This document shows, piece after piece, positions 27,013 through 35,352 of a stretch of DNA of 64,000 nt. The notes under the pieces are model-generated. The model worked only from the letters and a program-made list of their open reading frames with translations. It was not told where the DNA came from and searched no databases. Made by a program: the position numbers and the translations under genes. Source of the stretch: HKST-UBA178 sp965223815 (GTDB taxonomy: Bacteria > Pseudomonadota > Gammaproteobacteria > Chromatiales > Chromatiaceae); NCBI GenBank assembly GCA_965223815.1, contig OZ245019.1:248001-312000 (forward strand). The letters are read 5' to 3'. Position 1 is the first letter of the stretch. Each line of letters starts with the position of its first letter.

Positions 27013-27750
27013 ATGAACGAAACCATCGAGCTACTGCGATCTCACCGATCGATCCGTAAATTCACTTCCCAGCCCGTGCCCCAAGAGGTCGTAGAATCGT
27101 TGGTGACCGCCGGGCAGGCGGCCTCAACTTCCAGTTTCATCCAGGGGTGTACCCTGGTGCAGGTGAACGCGGCCGAGGATCGGCAAAAACTGGCATCCTG
27201 GGCGGGGAATCAGCGGTATGTCGAGCAGGCGCCGGTTTTCCTAGTCTTCTGTGCCGACATGAAAAGGCACCAGTTAACCTGTGATATGCAGGGTACCGAG
27301 ATGCTCTCGGGTTACACCGAGCAGTTCATTACCGCCACCGTGGACTGTGGTCTGCTGGCGCAGAATCTGATGATTGCCGCCGAATCCTTGGGACTGGGGG
27401 GCTGTTATATCGGTGGTATCCGCAATCAAATTGCCAAGGTCGCGACGCTTCTGGATCTGCCTGATCTGGTATATCCGGTATTCGGCATGTGCCTCGGTTA
27501 TCCCGACCAGGATCCTATCTTGCGACCCCGGCTGCCTTTCGGCGTGGTGCTCAAGCAGGATCGATACGACGACAGCGAAGACACGGCGGCCATAGCGGAG
27601 TACGACGAAGAGGTGCGGGAGTATTACGTGAAGCGCAGCGGGGGCAAACGCAGCATGACCTGGAGCGAGCAGATGTCAGGCATGCTGATGAAGGAGATCC
27701 GGCCTCATATGCTGGAGTTCTTGCGAAAAAGGGGTTTCCTTCTTAAATAG
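27013..27750 (+). CDS. NfsA-like FMN-dependent NADPH nitro/flavin reductase
   Basis: 245 residues. RSHRSIRKFTSQPV near the N terminus binds FMN phosphate, and LGLGGCYIGGIRN and GMCLGYPDQDP match the oxygen-insensitive NfsA/FRP family. The C-terminal region with KRSMTWSEQM completes the NADPH-binding part. Likely a general quinone, nitro or chromate reductase; the substrate is not fixed by sequence. It stands divergent from trpC. Confidence 0.88.
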   Translation: MNETIELLRSHRSIRKFTSQPVPQEVVESLVTAGQAASTSSFIQGCTLVQVNAAEDRQKLASWAGNQRYVEQAPVFLVFCADMKRHQLTCDMQGTEMLSGYTEQFITATVDCGLLAQNLMIAAESLGLGGCYIGGIRNQIAKVATLLDLPDLVYPVFGMCLGYPDQDPILRPRLPFGVVLKQDRYDDSEDTAAIAEYDEEVREYYVKRSGGKRSMTWSEQMSGMLMKEIRPHMLEFLRKRGFLLK

Positions 27751-27772
27751 CTTTGCGGCCGCGGATCGCGCA

Positions 27773-27802
27773 TTGATATACAAGGGTCGCTGAGAGGATA
27801 AT
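27773..27802 (+). promoter_or_regulatory. Sigma-70 type promoter of the small periplasmic protein gene
   Basis: TTGATA (27773-27778) and GATAAT (27797-27802) are separated by 18 bases; each differs from consensus at one position. The gene start is 65 bp downstream. Confidence 0.6.
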
Positions 27803-27866
27803 TCAAACTGGAGCTGGCATTGATTATCGGGGTCAGCAAACCTGTCGTATTGTTATGGAGATAACT

Positions 27867-28346
27867 ATGAAAATTGCAGCTGTACTACTATTGGCTCCCG
27901 TCATCGCGCTGGCCCAGCAGCCGCCTCAGCAGGGAATGCCCAGAGGGCCCCAGGGACAGATGGATCAGGCAGAGATCCTTAAGCAAATGCAACAGCATAT
28001 GTTGCCGGTTCTGGAGGAATCACTACCGAATATGCGCGAGATGCGCGCTTGCGTTGCTGCCAGTAACAACAAAGAGGACTTAACCAAATGTGCTGAGATG
28101 ATGCGCGCCTTTCAGCGGCAGATGATGCCTCCGGGCAGCCAAATGCCACCACCCAATCCGGAAGCGGAGCAGCCGGATATCGAGTGGAGTCCGGAAATCA
28201 AACAACAGATCCTGGCGGGTATCGACCAGTCTATTACCCAGACGGCGGCGATGAAAGGCTGCTTGGAAAGCAGCAGTTCCCCCGAACAGATGAATCAATG
28301 TATGCGAAAGAGCGGTCTCAGCGGAGGCGGGGCCGGCCCGCGATAG
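27867..28346 (+). CDS. Small periplasmic protein of unknown function
   Basis: 159 residues. A Sec signal peptide MKIAAVLLLAPVIALA precedes a Gln/Pro/Met-rich stretch (QQPPQQGMPRGPQGQM), then two helical segments with cysteine pairs spaced alike (RACVAASNNKEDLTKC and KGCLESSSSPEQMNQC), which suggests an internal duplication with one disulfide per repeat. ATG 27867 is chosen over 27855 because GGAG lies 8 bases upstream. It has its own promoter and a downstream hairpin, so it is monocistronic. No family recognised. Confidence 0.7.
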   Translation: MKIAAVLLLAPVIALAQQPPQQGMPRGPQGQMDQAEILKQMQQHMLPVLEESLPNMREMRACVAASNNKEDLTKCAEMMRAFQRQMMPPGSQMPPPNPEAEQPDIEWSPEIKQQILAGIDQSITQTAAMKGCLESSSSPEQMNQCMRKSGLSGGGAGPR

Positions 28347-28356
28347 CGATTGGGTA

Positions 28357-28376
28357 TGCCGCCCGCTAGGGCGGCA
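28357..28376. terminator. Hairpin between convergent periplasmic protein gene and cysK
   Basis: Perfect 8-bp stem TGCCGCCC/GGGCGGCA with loop gcta, followed on the plus strand by a broken T-tract (gttaatttcgattt). It probably ends the plus-strand gene. Confidence 0.6.
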
Positions 28377-28388
28377 GTTAATTTCGAT

Positions 28389-29300
28389 TTATCCCCACAC
28401 TTCGGTACTCAGGTAGCGCTCCCCGGTGTCTGGTAATAGCGCTAAAAGTATTTTTCCTCTGAATTTCTCCTGGCGAGCTGTCTTGAACATGCCGGCGACT
28501 GCGGCACCGGAAGAGATGCCAGCGAAAATGCCCTCGGCTTGCGCCAGATATCTGGCGGTGTCGTAGGCTTCTTCGGTGGTTATCTGTTCGACTTGGTCAT
28601 ATATGGCGGTATCGAGGATCTCCGGGATAAAACCGGGAGCAGTCCCCATGATTTTGTGCTTTCTCGCAATGCCCTGGGTGAGAATCGGTGAATCCGCGGG
28701 CTCGGTGGCGATAACAGTCAGCGTGGGATGCCTGCGGCGCAGATGCCTGCCGATACCGGAGATGGTCCCACCTGTACCGGTGGTGCACACGATCCCATCC
28801 AATCCCGAGCCGAAATCATCCCAAATCTCTTCCGCCGTGGTCTCGTGGGCCTCTCTATTCGCGGGATTGAAGTGCTGACCCACAAAAAACCAACCTTTCT
28901 CGGCAGACAGCTTCTTTGCCTCTTCTATGGCACCCTTGGTTCCCAGCTCGGCGGGGGTCAGAATGAGTTCGGCACCAAACGCCTTCATGATTGCCTTGCG
29001 TTCTGCACTCATGTCGGCAGCCATGACCAGAACGGTGCGGTAGCCCTTACGTGCCGCGACCATCGCCAACCCGATGCCGGTATTGCCGGATGTCGGTTCC
29101 AGAATGGTATCTCCGGGTTGCAGAAGCCCTCTCTGCTCAGCATCTTCGATCATGTTGAGGGCTGGCCGGTCTTTGACAGAACCTCCGGGATTGAAACTCT
29201 CCAGCTTTACCCAGAGTTCACTCGCCAGCATGTCTCTGGATTTTCGCAGGCGCACGACCGGCGTGTTACCGATGGTGTCCAGGATGCTCTCGAACTTCAT
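28389..29300 (-). CDS. cysK: Cysteine synthase (O-acetylserine sulfhydrylase)
   Basis: PLP enzyme joining sulfide to O-acetylserine. 303 residues. The PLP lysine lies in NPGGSVKDRPALNM (~residue 44), the substrate loop is TSGNTGIGLA, the phosphate cradle is TGTGGTI, and LPDTGERYLST is the C terminus. It resembles CysK more than CysM, but the A/B type cannot be fully separated by eye. It is 40 bp downstream of trpD and probably ends the trpEGD transcript. Confidence 0.92.
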   Translation of the reverse strand: MKFESILDTIGNTPVVRLRKSRDMLASELWVKLESFNPGGSVKDRPALNMIEDAEQRGLLQPGDTILEPTSGNTGIGLAMVAARKGYRTVLVMAADMSAERKAIMKAFGAELILTPAELGTKGAIEEAKKLSAEKGWFFVGQHFNPANREAHETTAEEIWDDFGSGLDGIVCTTGTGGTISGIGRHLRRRHPTLTVIATEPADSPILTQGIARKHKIMGTAPGFIPEILDTAIYDQVEQITTEEAYDTARYLAQAEGIFAGISSGAAVAGMFKTARQEKFRGKILLALLPDTGERYLSTEVWG

Positions 29301-29340
29301 GGTGTTCCGGTTGGATATTGCCGCAGCATGGCGCCATCCA

Positions 29341-30363
29341 TCAGTCGAAGCTCTGGGTAACTATGACCAGTTTATCCAACCGGTTTCTCGCCTCGCCGCT
29401 GGCGATGACTTGGTCGGCCTTGGCTACGCCCTCGGCCAGGGTATCGGCCAGGCCAGCCGTATAGATAGCCGCGCCGGCGTTAAGCTGAACAATGTCCCGG
29501 GCGGGTCCCGGTTGATTATCCAGTACCGAGCGTATGATCTCCAGGCTATCGCCGGCACTATCCGCGCGCAGGGTTTCCACGGGTACTCTTTCGATGCCGA
29601 AGCTCTCGGGGTGGATGGCGTAGCGGTGAATCTGACCATCTTTCAGCTCGGCCACTTCAGTGGAATCACCGATACTGATTTCATCGAGACCGTCTCTGGA
29701 ATGCACCACCATCACGTGGCGGCTGCCCAGTCGCTGCAGTACCTGGGCCAAGGGCTCGATTAGTTCGCCGCTGAACACGCCAAGCAGTTGATTGGGGACT
29801 CCCGCGGGGTTGGTCAGGGGACCGAGGACATTGAAGATGGTTCTGACCCCCATCTCTTTTCGCGGCCCGATGGCATGCTTCATGGCGCTGTGATGACCGG
29901 GCGCGAACATGAATCCCACACCCACCTCACGCACGCATTCACTCACTTGGCCCGGAGTGATATCCAGACGGATGCCTGCCGCCTCCAGGACATCCGCGCT
30001 TCCGGATTTGGAAGAGACGGAGCGGTTACCATGCTTGGCGACATGACAGCCGGCGGCAGCGGCAACGAACATGGATGCGGTAGAGACATTGAAGGTACTG
30101 GATTGATCCCCCCCGGTGCCGACGATGTCCACAGCGTGTTCCAAGCCGCTGATGTCGACTCCGGTGGCCAGCTGCCGCATCACCGAGGCTGCGGCGGCGA
30201 TTTCGCCGATACTCTCCCCTTTCATGCGCAAGCCCACCAGGAATCCCCCGATCTGTGAAGGAGTCGCACCTCCACTCATGATGCTCTGCATAACCGAAGT
30301 CATTTCCTCGCCATTGAGATCCTGACGTTCAATTACCCTGCTAATCGCTTGCTGCATCTCCAT
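29341..30363 (-). CDS. trpD: Anthranilate phosphoribosyltransferase
   Basis: Adds phosphoribose to anthranilate. 340 residues. The PRPP site is VGTGGDQSSTFNVST, with KHGNRSVSSKSGSADVLE and FAPGHHSAMKHAIGPRKEMGVRTIFN following. ATG 30363 has AGGAG 7 bases upstream; the GTG directly before it is less likely. trpG ends 10 bp upstream, giving a tight trpE-trpG-trpD unit. Confidence 0.97.
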   Translation of the reverse strand: MEMQQAISRVIERQDLNGEEMTSVMQSIMSGGATPSQIGGFLVGLRMKGESIGEIAAAASVMRQLATGVDISGLEHAVDIVGTGGDQSSTFNVSTASMFVAAAAGCHVAKHGNRSVSSKSGSADVLEAAGIRLDITPGQVSECVREVGVGFMFAPGHHSAMKHAIGPRKEMGVRTIFNVLGPLTNPAGVPNQLLGVFSGELIEPLAQVLQRLGSRHVMVVHSRDGLDEISIGDSTEVAELKDGQIHRYAIHPESFGIERVPVETLRADSAGDSLEIIRSVLDNQPGPARDIVQLNAGAAIYTAGLADTLAEGVAKADQVIASGEARNRLDKLVIVTQSFD

Positions 30364-30373
30364 CACTGTTCTC

Positions 30374-30955
30374 CTATTCGCCTTCGATGAAGTTTTTTAG
30401 TAGGTCATGGCCATGCTCGGTGAGTATGGACTCCGGGTGATACTGGACTCCCTCGACATTTAGTTCCCGGTGGCGTACACCCATGATCTCGTCCATCTCG
30501 CCAGCTTCGTTCTCTGTCCAGGCTGTCACTTCAAGGCAGTCCGGAAGCGTTTCGTGCTCAATGACCAAAGAGTGATAGCGGGTGGCCCGATAGGGATTGC
30601 TCAGTCCGCGGAACACACCTTGGTGGCGGTGGTGAATGGGGGACGTCTTGCCGTGCATCACCTGGTTGGCGTGTACGATACGGCCACCAAAGGCCTGGCC
30701 GATGGACTGGTGCCCCAAGCATACACCGAGAATGGGGATTCGCCCGGCAAAGCGGCTTATCGCGGCTACCGAGATGCCTGCCTCGTTCGGAGTGCAGGGG
30801 CCGGGGGAGATCACTATGTGGGAAGGTTTGAGCAGGTCTATCTCTTCGATCGAGATCTCATCGTTACGGTATACCCGCACCTCTGCCCCCAACTCGCCGA
30901 AATACTGCACCAAGTTGTAGGTGAATGAGTCGTAGTTGTCGATCATAAGCAGCAT
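30374..30955 (-). CDS. trpG: Anthranilate synthase glutamine amidotransferase subunit
   Basis: Supplies ammonia to TrpE (and probably to PabB, as in many organisms with one copy). 193 residues starting MLLMIDNYDSFTYNLVQYF. The catalytic triad is Cys in LGVCLGHQSIGQAFGG and His/Glu in YHPESILTEHG; VISPGPCTPNEAG is the oxyanion region. ATG 30955 is preceded by GGAGGA at 8 bases and lies 5 bp after the trpE stop; longer starts would lie within trpE. Confidence 0.97.
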   Translation of the reverse strand: MLLMIDNYDSFTYNLVQYFGELGAEVRVYRNDEISIEEIDLLKPSHIVISPGPCTPNEAGISVAAISRFAGRIPILGVCLGHQSIGQAFGGRIVHANQVMHGKTSPIHHRHQGVFRGLSNPYRATRYHSLVIEHETLPDCLEVTAWTENEAGEMDEIMGVRHRELNVEGVQYHPESILTEHGHDLLKNFIEGE

Positions 30956-30960
30956 CGCAT

Positions 30961-32451
30961 CTATCCTCCGCAGTCGCTGTTTTCCAGCCCCGCCTCGGCG
31001 AGGGCGACCGCGCGGAAAATGGCCCGCGCCTTGTTCATGGTTTCGTCCCACTCTTTCTGTGGCTGGGAATCTGCCACTATGCCGGCGCCTGCCTGGATAT
31101 GGAGGTTGCCACCCTTGATAACTGCGGTACGGATAGCGATCGCGGTATCCATGTTGCCATTCCAGGAGAGGTAGCCGACAGCGCCCGAGTAGACACCCCG
31201 TTTAACCGGCTCAAGCTCATCGATAATCTCCATTGCGCGGATCTTCGGTGCCCCGCTGACCGTTCCTGCCGGGAAGGTTGCGCGCAATACGTCGATGGCG
31301 TTCATGTCGGGCTGCAGTTTGCCCACCACATTGGAGACAATATGCATGACATGTGAGTAGCGCTCCACAATCATCTTATCCGTCAGTTGAACACTGCCGG
31401 TTACTGCGACGCGGCCGGCATCATTGCGGCCCAGGTCGATCAACATCAAGTGCTCTGCCAGCTCTTTCGGATCAGACATGAGTTCAGTCTCCAGAAGCTG
31501 GTCTTCTGCCTCATCTTTGCCGCGATGGCGGGTGCCGGCAATCGGCCGGACGGTGACCACGCCGTCTTCGAGGCGTGTAAGAATCTCAGGAGAAGAACCG
31601 ACGATGTGGAAGTCACCGAGATTTAGAAAATACATGTAAGGCGAAGGATTCAGCCCCCGCAGTGCACGGTAGAGGTTTATCGGCGGGGCGGAGAATGTAA
31701 CCGATAGCCTCTGGGAGAGCACAGTCTGCATGCAATCCCCGTCAAGAATGTACTCCTTGGTGCGCTCCACCGCCTGCTTGAAACCCTCCTCGGTAAAACC
31801 GGAGACAAAATGGGATTCCTCAATTTGGTTGCGCGTTTCGTGGGGCTGTTCTGGCAGACATTCGCGCATGCGCTCCACCACCGCTCGCAGTCTGTCGCGG
31901 CCGCTTTCGTAGGTCCCGCCATTGGTTGGATCGACGTGGATGATGACGTACAACCGACCGCGGAGATTGTCGAATACCACCACTTCGTCGGAGACCATCA
32001 AAAGGATATCGGGGTTGCCGATTGTATCGGGGTTGGGGCAGCGGCTGAGCCGTGGCTCAATGTAACGGATACTGTCGTAGCCGAAATAGCCCACCAGGCC
32101 CCCGGTGAAACGGGGCAAGTGTGCCTGCTCCGCGACCTGGTACCGGTCTTGGAATTCCTCGATGTAAGCCAAAGGATCCGGGACCTCCGCAGATTCAAGT
32201 TCCACGCCATCCTTAATGATTCTGATGCGTTGACCCTGCACTTCCAGGAAGGTGCGACAAGGGAGGCCAATGATCGAGTAGCGGCCCCATTTTTCGCCGC
32301 CCTGTACCGATTCGAATAGATAGGAATGAGGTGCGTCTGCCAGTTTGAGGTAGATGCTAAGTGGGGTGTCGAGATCCGCTAGGACCTCGCACATCATGGG
32401 TATTCGGTTATAGCCTTCGGCAGCAAGCGCCGCAAATTTTTCGGGGGTCAT
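30961..32451 (-). CDS. trpE: Anthranilate synthase component I
   Basis: Forms anthranilate from chorismate with TrpG. 496 residues. The N-terminal tryptophan-binding region is visible (YLFESVQGGEKWGRYSIIG), so feedback inhibition is expected, and the catalytic part has IVGSSPEILTR, RPIAGTRHRG, MLIDLGRND, GTVSGAPKIRAMEIID and QAGAGIVADS. GGAGAGG precedes the ATG. I looked for an attenuator in the 166-bp leader: no leader peptide with Trp codons is present. Confidence 0.97.
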   Translation of the reverse strand: MTPEKFAALAAEGYNRIPMMCEVLADLDTPLSIYLKLADAPHSYLFESVQGGEKWGRYSIIGLPCRTFLEVQGQRIRIIKDGVELESAEVPDPLAYIEEFQDRYQVAEQAHLPRFTGGLVGYFGYDSIRYIEPRLSRCPNPDTIGNPDILLMVSDEVVVFDNLRGRLYVIIHVDPTNGGTYESGRDRLRAVVERMRECLPEQPHETRNQIEESHFVSGFTEEGFKQAVERTKEYILDGDCMQTVLSQRLSVTFSAPPINLYRALRGLNPSPYMYFLNLGDFHIVGSSPEILTRLEDGVVTVRPIAGTRHRGKDEAEDQLLETELMSDPKELAEHLMLIDLGRNDAGRVAVTGSVQLTDKMIVERYSHVMHIVSNVVGKLQPDMNAIDVLRATFPAGTVSGAPKIRAMEIIDELEPVKRGVYSGAVGYLSWNGNMDTAIAIRTAVIKGGNLHIQAGAGIVADSQPQKEWDETMNKARAIFRAVALAEAGLENSDCGG

Positions 32452-32617
32452 GGTCCTCTCCGCACAGGTTTTTCAGACGTGTCACATCGGTGCAGGCAGT
32501 ATCACCAACGCCATCGCGTGCCTGTCTTGGGGAGTTGTTTGTGGAGCCTGTGGACCATACACCGAAAGATAATCGAATTCGGCGCAGGTTGCGAGTGCCT
32601 GTTGATTGGGTTTTCTG

Positions 32618-33307
32618 TTACAGCAATGTGTTCAATTCGCTGAAAGAGTCAACGACACCATCGGGATTGGCCTCGCGAATATCCAGTCCGTGATTGTAGC
32701 CGTAACTTACACAGACGACTTTGAAGCCGGCGGCACGGGCAGCGGTCACGTCGTTTACAGAGTCACCGATCATCAAGGCGGACCCGGGTGCAACTTCGAA
32801 GACCTCGGCTGCGTGTAACAGTGGCAGAGGGTCTGGCTTTTTACGTGCCAGGGTATCGCCGCTGATCACTAGAGCGAATCTTTCCCGAATGCCCATTGCA
32901 CGAAGCAGGGGTTCGGTGAATTGCTTGGCCTTGTTCGTGATACAAGCCAAGGTGTGACCGCGGGACTGCAGGTAGTTCAATCCATCTACAACGCTGGGGT
33001 AAAGCTGGGAGCGCTCTCCGTTATGACGGTCGTAAAGTGACATGAAGATGGGGTGTGCCCGGGCGAGTAGCTTTTGGTCGGGTTCACCCTCCAGTTGACC
33101 TACAAGGGCGCGCTTGACCAGTTTATCCACGCCGTTTCCAACCCAGTTTCTCACCTTGGCCTCACCATGGGGCGGCAGGCCCACTTGTTCCATCATCCCA
33201 TCGATGCAGAAGGCAAGGTCGGGAACACTGTCAACCAGCGTGCCGTCCAGATCGATCAGTACCAGGCTCGGTTTGTTGATGAGCATATCGTTAGCCATCT
33301 CTTGCAT
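32618..33307 (-). CDS. gph: Phosphoglycolate phosphatase
   Basis: HAD enzyme that removes phosphate from 2-phosphoglycolate, made by Rubisco oxygenation or DNA repair. About 229 residues: DLDGTLVDSVPDL (nucleophile Asp), TNKAKQFTEPLL (motif II), KKPDPLPLL (Lys) and GDSVNDVTAARAAG (metal Asp pair). The start is ambiguous: ATG 33307, 33298 and 33286 are possible; 33307 is the longest that clears the rpe stop. The rpe-gph-trpEG order is common in gammaproteobacteria. Confidence 0.92.
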   Translation of the reverse strand: MQEMANDMLINKPSLVLIDLDGTLVDSVPDLAFCIDGMMEQVGLPPHGEAKVRNWVGNGVDKLVKRALVGQLEGEPDQKLLARAHPIFMSLYDRHNGERSQLYPSVVDGLNYLQSRGHTLACITNKAKQFTEPLLRAMGIRERFALVISGDTLARKKPDPLPLLHAAEVFEVAPGSALMIGDSVNDVTAARAAGFKVVCVSYGYNHGLDIREANPDGVVDSFSELNTLL

Positions 33308-33317
33308 ACGGTCGGCT

Positions 33318-34004
33318 TCAGGCTTTCGCCAGTGACGCCCGCATCTCCCCGATGATGGTGTCATAGCGGTTGGGGTCTTGTTCCCGGGCTTTGCCGAAAA
33401 TTCCTGAACCGGCAACGAAGGTATCCGCCCCGGCTGCGGCTATATCGCCAATATTGTCGGCTTTTACGCCACCATCGATCTCCAGGCGGATATCGAGTCC
33501 GGCGTCATCGATGATTTCGCGGCATGCCCGCAGCTTGTCCAGAGCAGAGGGAATAAAGCTCTGGCCGCCAAATCCCGGGTTGACGGACATAATGAGGATC
33601 ATATCGATTTTGTCGAGTACGTAATCGAGGTAGCTTAGTGGTGTTCCGGGGTTGAACACCAATCCCGACTTACATCCCTGCTCCCGGATCAGTTGCAGTG
33701 AACGATCGATATGCTCGCTGGCCTCGGGGTGAAAAGTGATGTAGGTGGCCCCGGCTTTAGCGAAATCGGGGATAATCCGATCAACGGGCTTGACCATCAT
33801 ATGCACATCGATGGGTGCAGTTACTCCGTGTTTGCGTAAAGCCTCGCATACCAATGGACCGATGGTCAGGTTGGGGACATAGTGATTGTCCATGACATCG
33901 AAATGCACGATGTCCGCCCCGGCTGCCAGTACCTTGTCGACTTCATCGCCCAGCTTGGCAAAATCAGCGGAAAGAATGGAGGGTGCTATCTGATAATCTG
34001 CCAT
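33318..34004 (-). CDS. rpe: Ribulose-phosphate 3-epimerase
   Basis: Interconverts ribulose 5-phosphate and xylulose 5-phosphate in the pentose phosphate and Calvin cycles. 228 residues: IAPSILSADFAKL, HFDVMDNHYVPNLTIGP, HMMVKPVDR, MSVNPGFGGQSFIP and EIDGGVKADN hold the metal and phosphate sites. It heads the rpe-gph minus-strand unit, about 10 bp before gph. Confidence 0.97.
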   Translation of the reverse strand: MADYQIAPSILSADFAKLGDEVDKVLAAGADIVHFDVMDNHYVPNLTIGPLVCEALRKHGVTAPIDVHMMVKPVDRIIPDFAKAGATYITFHPEASEHIDRSLQLIREQGCKSGLVFNPGTPLSYLDYVLDKIDMILIMSVNPGFGGQSFIPSALDKLRACREIIDDAGLDIRLEIDGGVKADNIGDIAAAGADTFVAGSGIFGKAREQDPNRYDTIIGEMRASLAKA

Positions 34005-34183
34005 GATGTGTCTCCGGGTTGAGCGAGTTATTTGTACTGATAATATTTAAGAATATTCTACTATAGCTTAAAGGTTTCGGGTTTTCACCCCGCGCCGAGT
34101 TGAGATGGCAAACTGAAAAACAGAGATTGTCTAATCGTGACAGCTGGTTACTTTAGGCCGCTGGTGGTATGGAGGGTTATCAA

Positions 34184-34993
34184 ATGAAGTTACTGTTCAC
34201 TGCGTTTCTGTCATGGGTGGTTTCTTGTGGCGTCAGTGCCGCCGACCTGGAAAGGGAGCGGCGCATCGCACAAGAGATCGAGGATGCCATCGTGGTGGGC
34301 GATCCGGTCTGGCTGCAGACCGGTGATACCAGCTTTCTCGGTATCCATACCGAGGCCTCTACGGATGTTCCGGTTGGTGGTGTGATCGTGCTCCATGGGC
34401 GGGGCGCCCACCCAGACTGGGTGGATGTCGTGCAGCCCCTGCGGTCTGAGCTTCCCGACGCCGGATGGGAGTCGTTATCGCTGCAGATGCCGGTGGCAGC
34501 TGCGGATGCCGGCGACCAGGCGTATGTCTCATTGGTTCCTGAGGCGTTCCCAAGGATTGTCGCGGGCATAGCTTATTTTAAGGCGCGGAAAATCACCAAT
34601 ATCGTGCTGATCGGGCACAGTCTGGGATCCGCCATGGCCGTGGCATTCATGGCTGCCGAACCGGCTGAAGAAATCATTGGTCTGGTTGCAGTAGGATTGT
34701 CCGTGCACCAGAGGAATCCTGAGGCGGGCATCCTGAAAGCGTTGTCGAAGGTGGAGATCCCCATGCTTGATATCTACGGCAGCAGAGACCTGGAGGCAGT
34801 AACTACCACGGTGAGGGATCGGGCTGTTGCGGCTAAAAAGGCCGGCAATCAAGGCTACCAGCAGTTGGAGATAGAGGGTGCTGACCACTTTTTCAGAGGA
34901 GTTGAGGATGCTCTGGTCGCCCGTGTGAGGGCTTGGCTGAAGAAGCTGCAATCTGGGCTGGCCGAAGCAAAGGGAGCTAGCCGTCCAGAGTGA
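34184..34993 (+). CDS. Exported DUF3530 alpha/beta hydrolase
   Basis: 269 residues. Signal peptide MKLLFTAFLSWVVSCGVSA, then an alpha/beta-hydrolase core: VIVLHGRGAHPDW (oxyanion region), LIGHSLGSAMAVAF with the nucleophile Ser, Asp in IYGSRDLEAV and His in GADHFFRG. ATG 34184 is chosen because GGAGG sits 8 bases upstream, inside a longer possible frame beginning at 34169. The substrate is unknown; it may be a periplasmic esterase. Confidence 0.83.
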   Translation: MKLLFTAFLSWVVSCGVSAADLERERRIAQEIEDAIVVGDPVWLQTGDTSFLGIHTEASTDVPVGGVIVLHGRGAHPDWVDVVQPLRSELPDAGWESLSLQMPVAAADAGDQAYVSLVPEAFPRIVAGIAYFKARKITNIVLIGHSLGSAMAVAFMAAEPAEEIIGLVAVGLSVHQRNPEAGILKALSKVEIPMLDIYGSRDLEAVTTTVRDRAVAAKKAGNQGYQQLEIEGADHFFRGVEDALVARVRAWLKKLQSGLAEAKGASRPE

Positions 34994-35352
34994 GTTTGGC
35001 CCGTAACAGTGACTTGCCGGAGGCAGGTAGCTAAGGCGCCAGCCGGCTTGATGTAAGGCCTCCGATACCGATTGGGAGTCGTTTATTTCCCAGGAACTTT
35101 GTGGGAAAGGGCTTGCAGTGGGCGTCTTTGGGTAATAGAGTCTTAGGGGTGTGATTATCGGATCCCGGCTCTTTCGGGGTTCAATAAAAATATATGATTA
35201 GAAATAAAAGACGGTACAAACCGTCGAATAATACCACCATGGAGGAAAGCGGATTGACCTTGTTATCGGGGTTTAGTCTGCACCGCTGTCTCTCAAAAGG
35301 CGTTCCTCCATCAAATTCGCATGCCGAATTCATATAGAGGAAAATTCCACAA
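34994..35352. other. 359-bp leader region of aapJ
   Basis: No gene. It holds a split inverted repeat CGGAGGC/GCCTCCG (about 35021 to 35066), a weak CCCG/CGGG stem near 35163-35178, a TATGAT -10-like box at 35193-35198 without a good -35, and a perfect hairpin GACGGT/ACCGTC with tetraloop ACAA (35210-35225). No sigma-54 or NtrC site was found, so nitrogen control of the transporter is not supported by sequence. Confidence 0.5.

Noticed and set aside
32452..32617. Possible trp attenuator in the trpE leader
   Set aside because: A ten-codon frame exists but has no Trp codons, and no terminator/antiterminator pair with T-run is visible.
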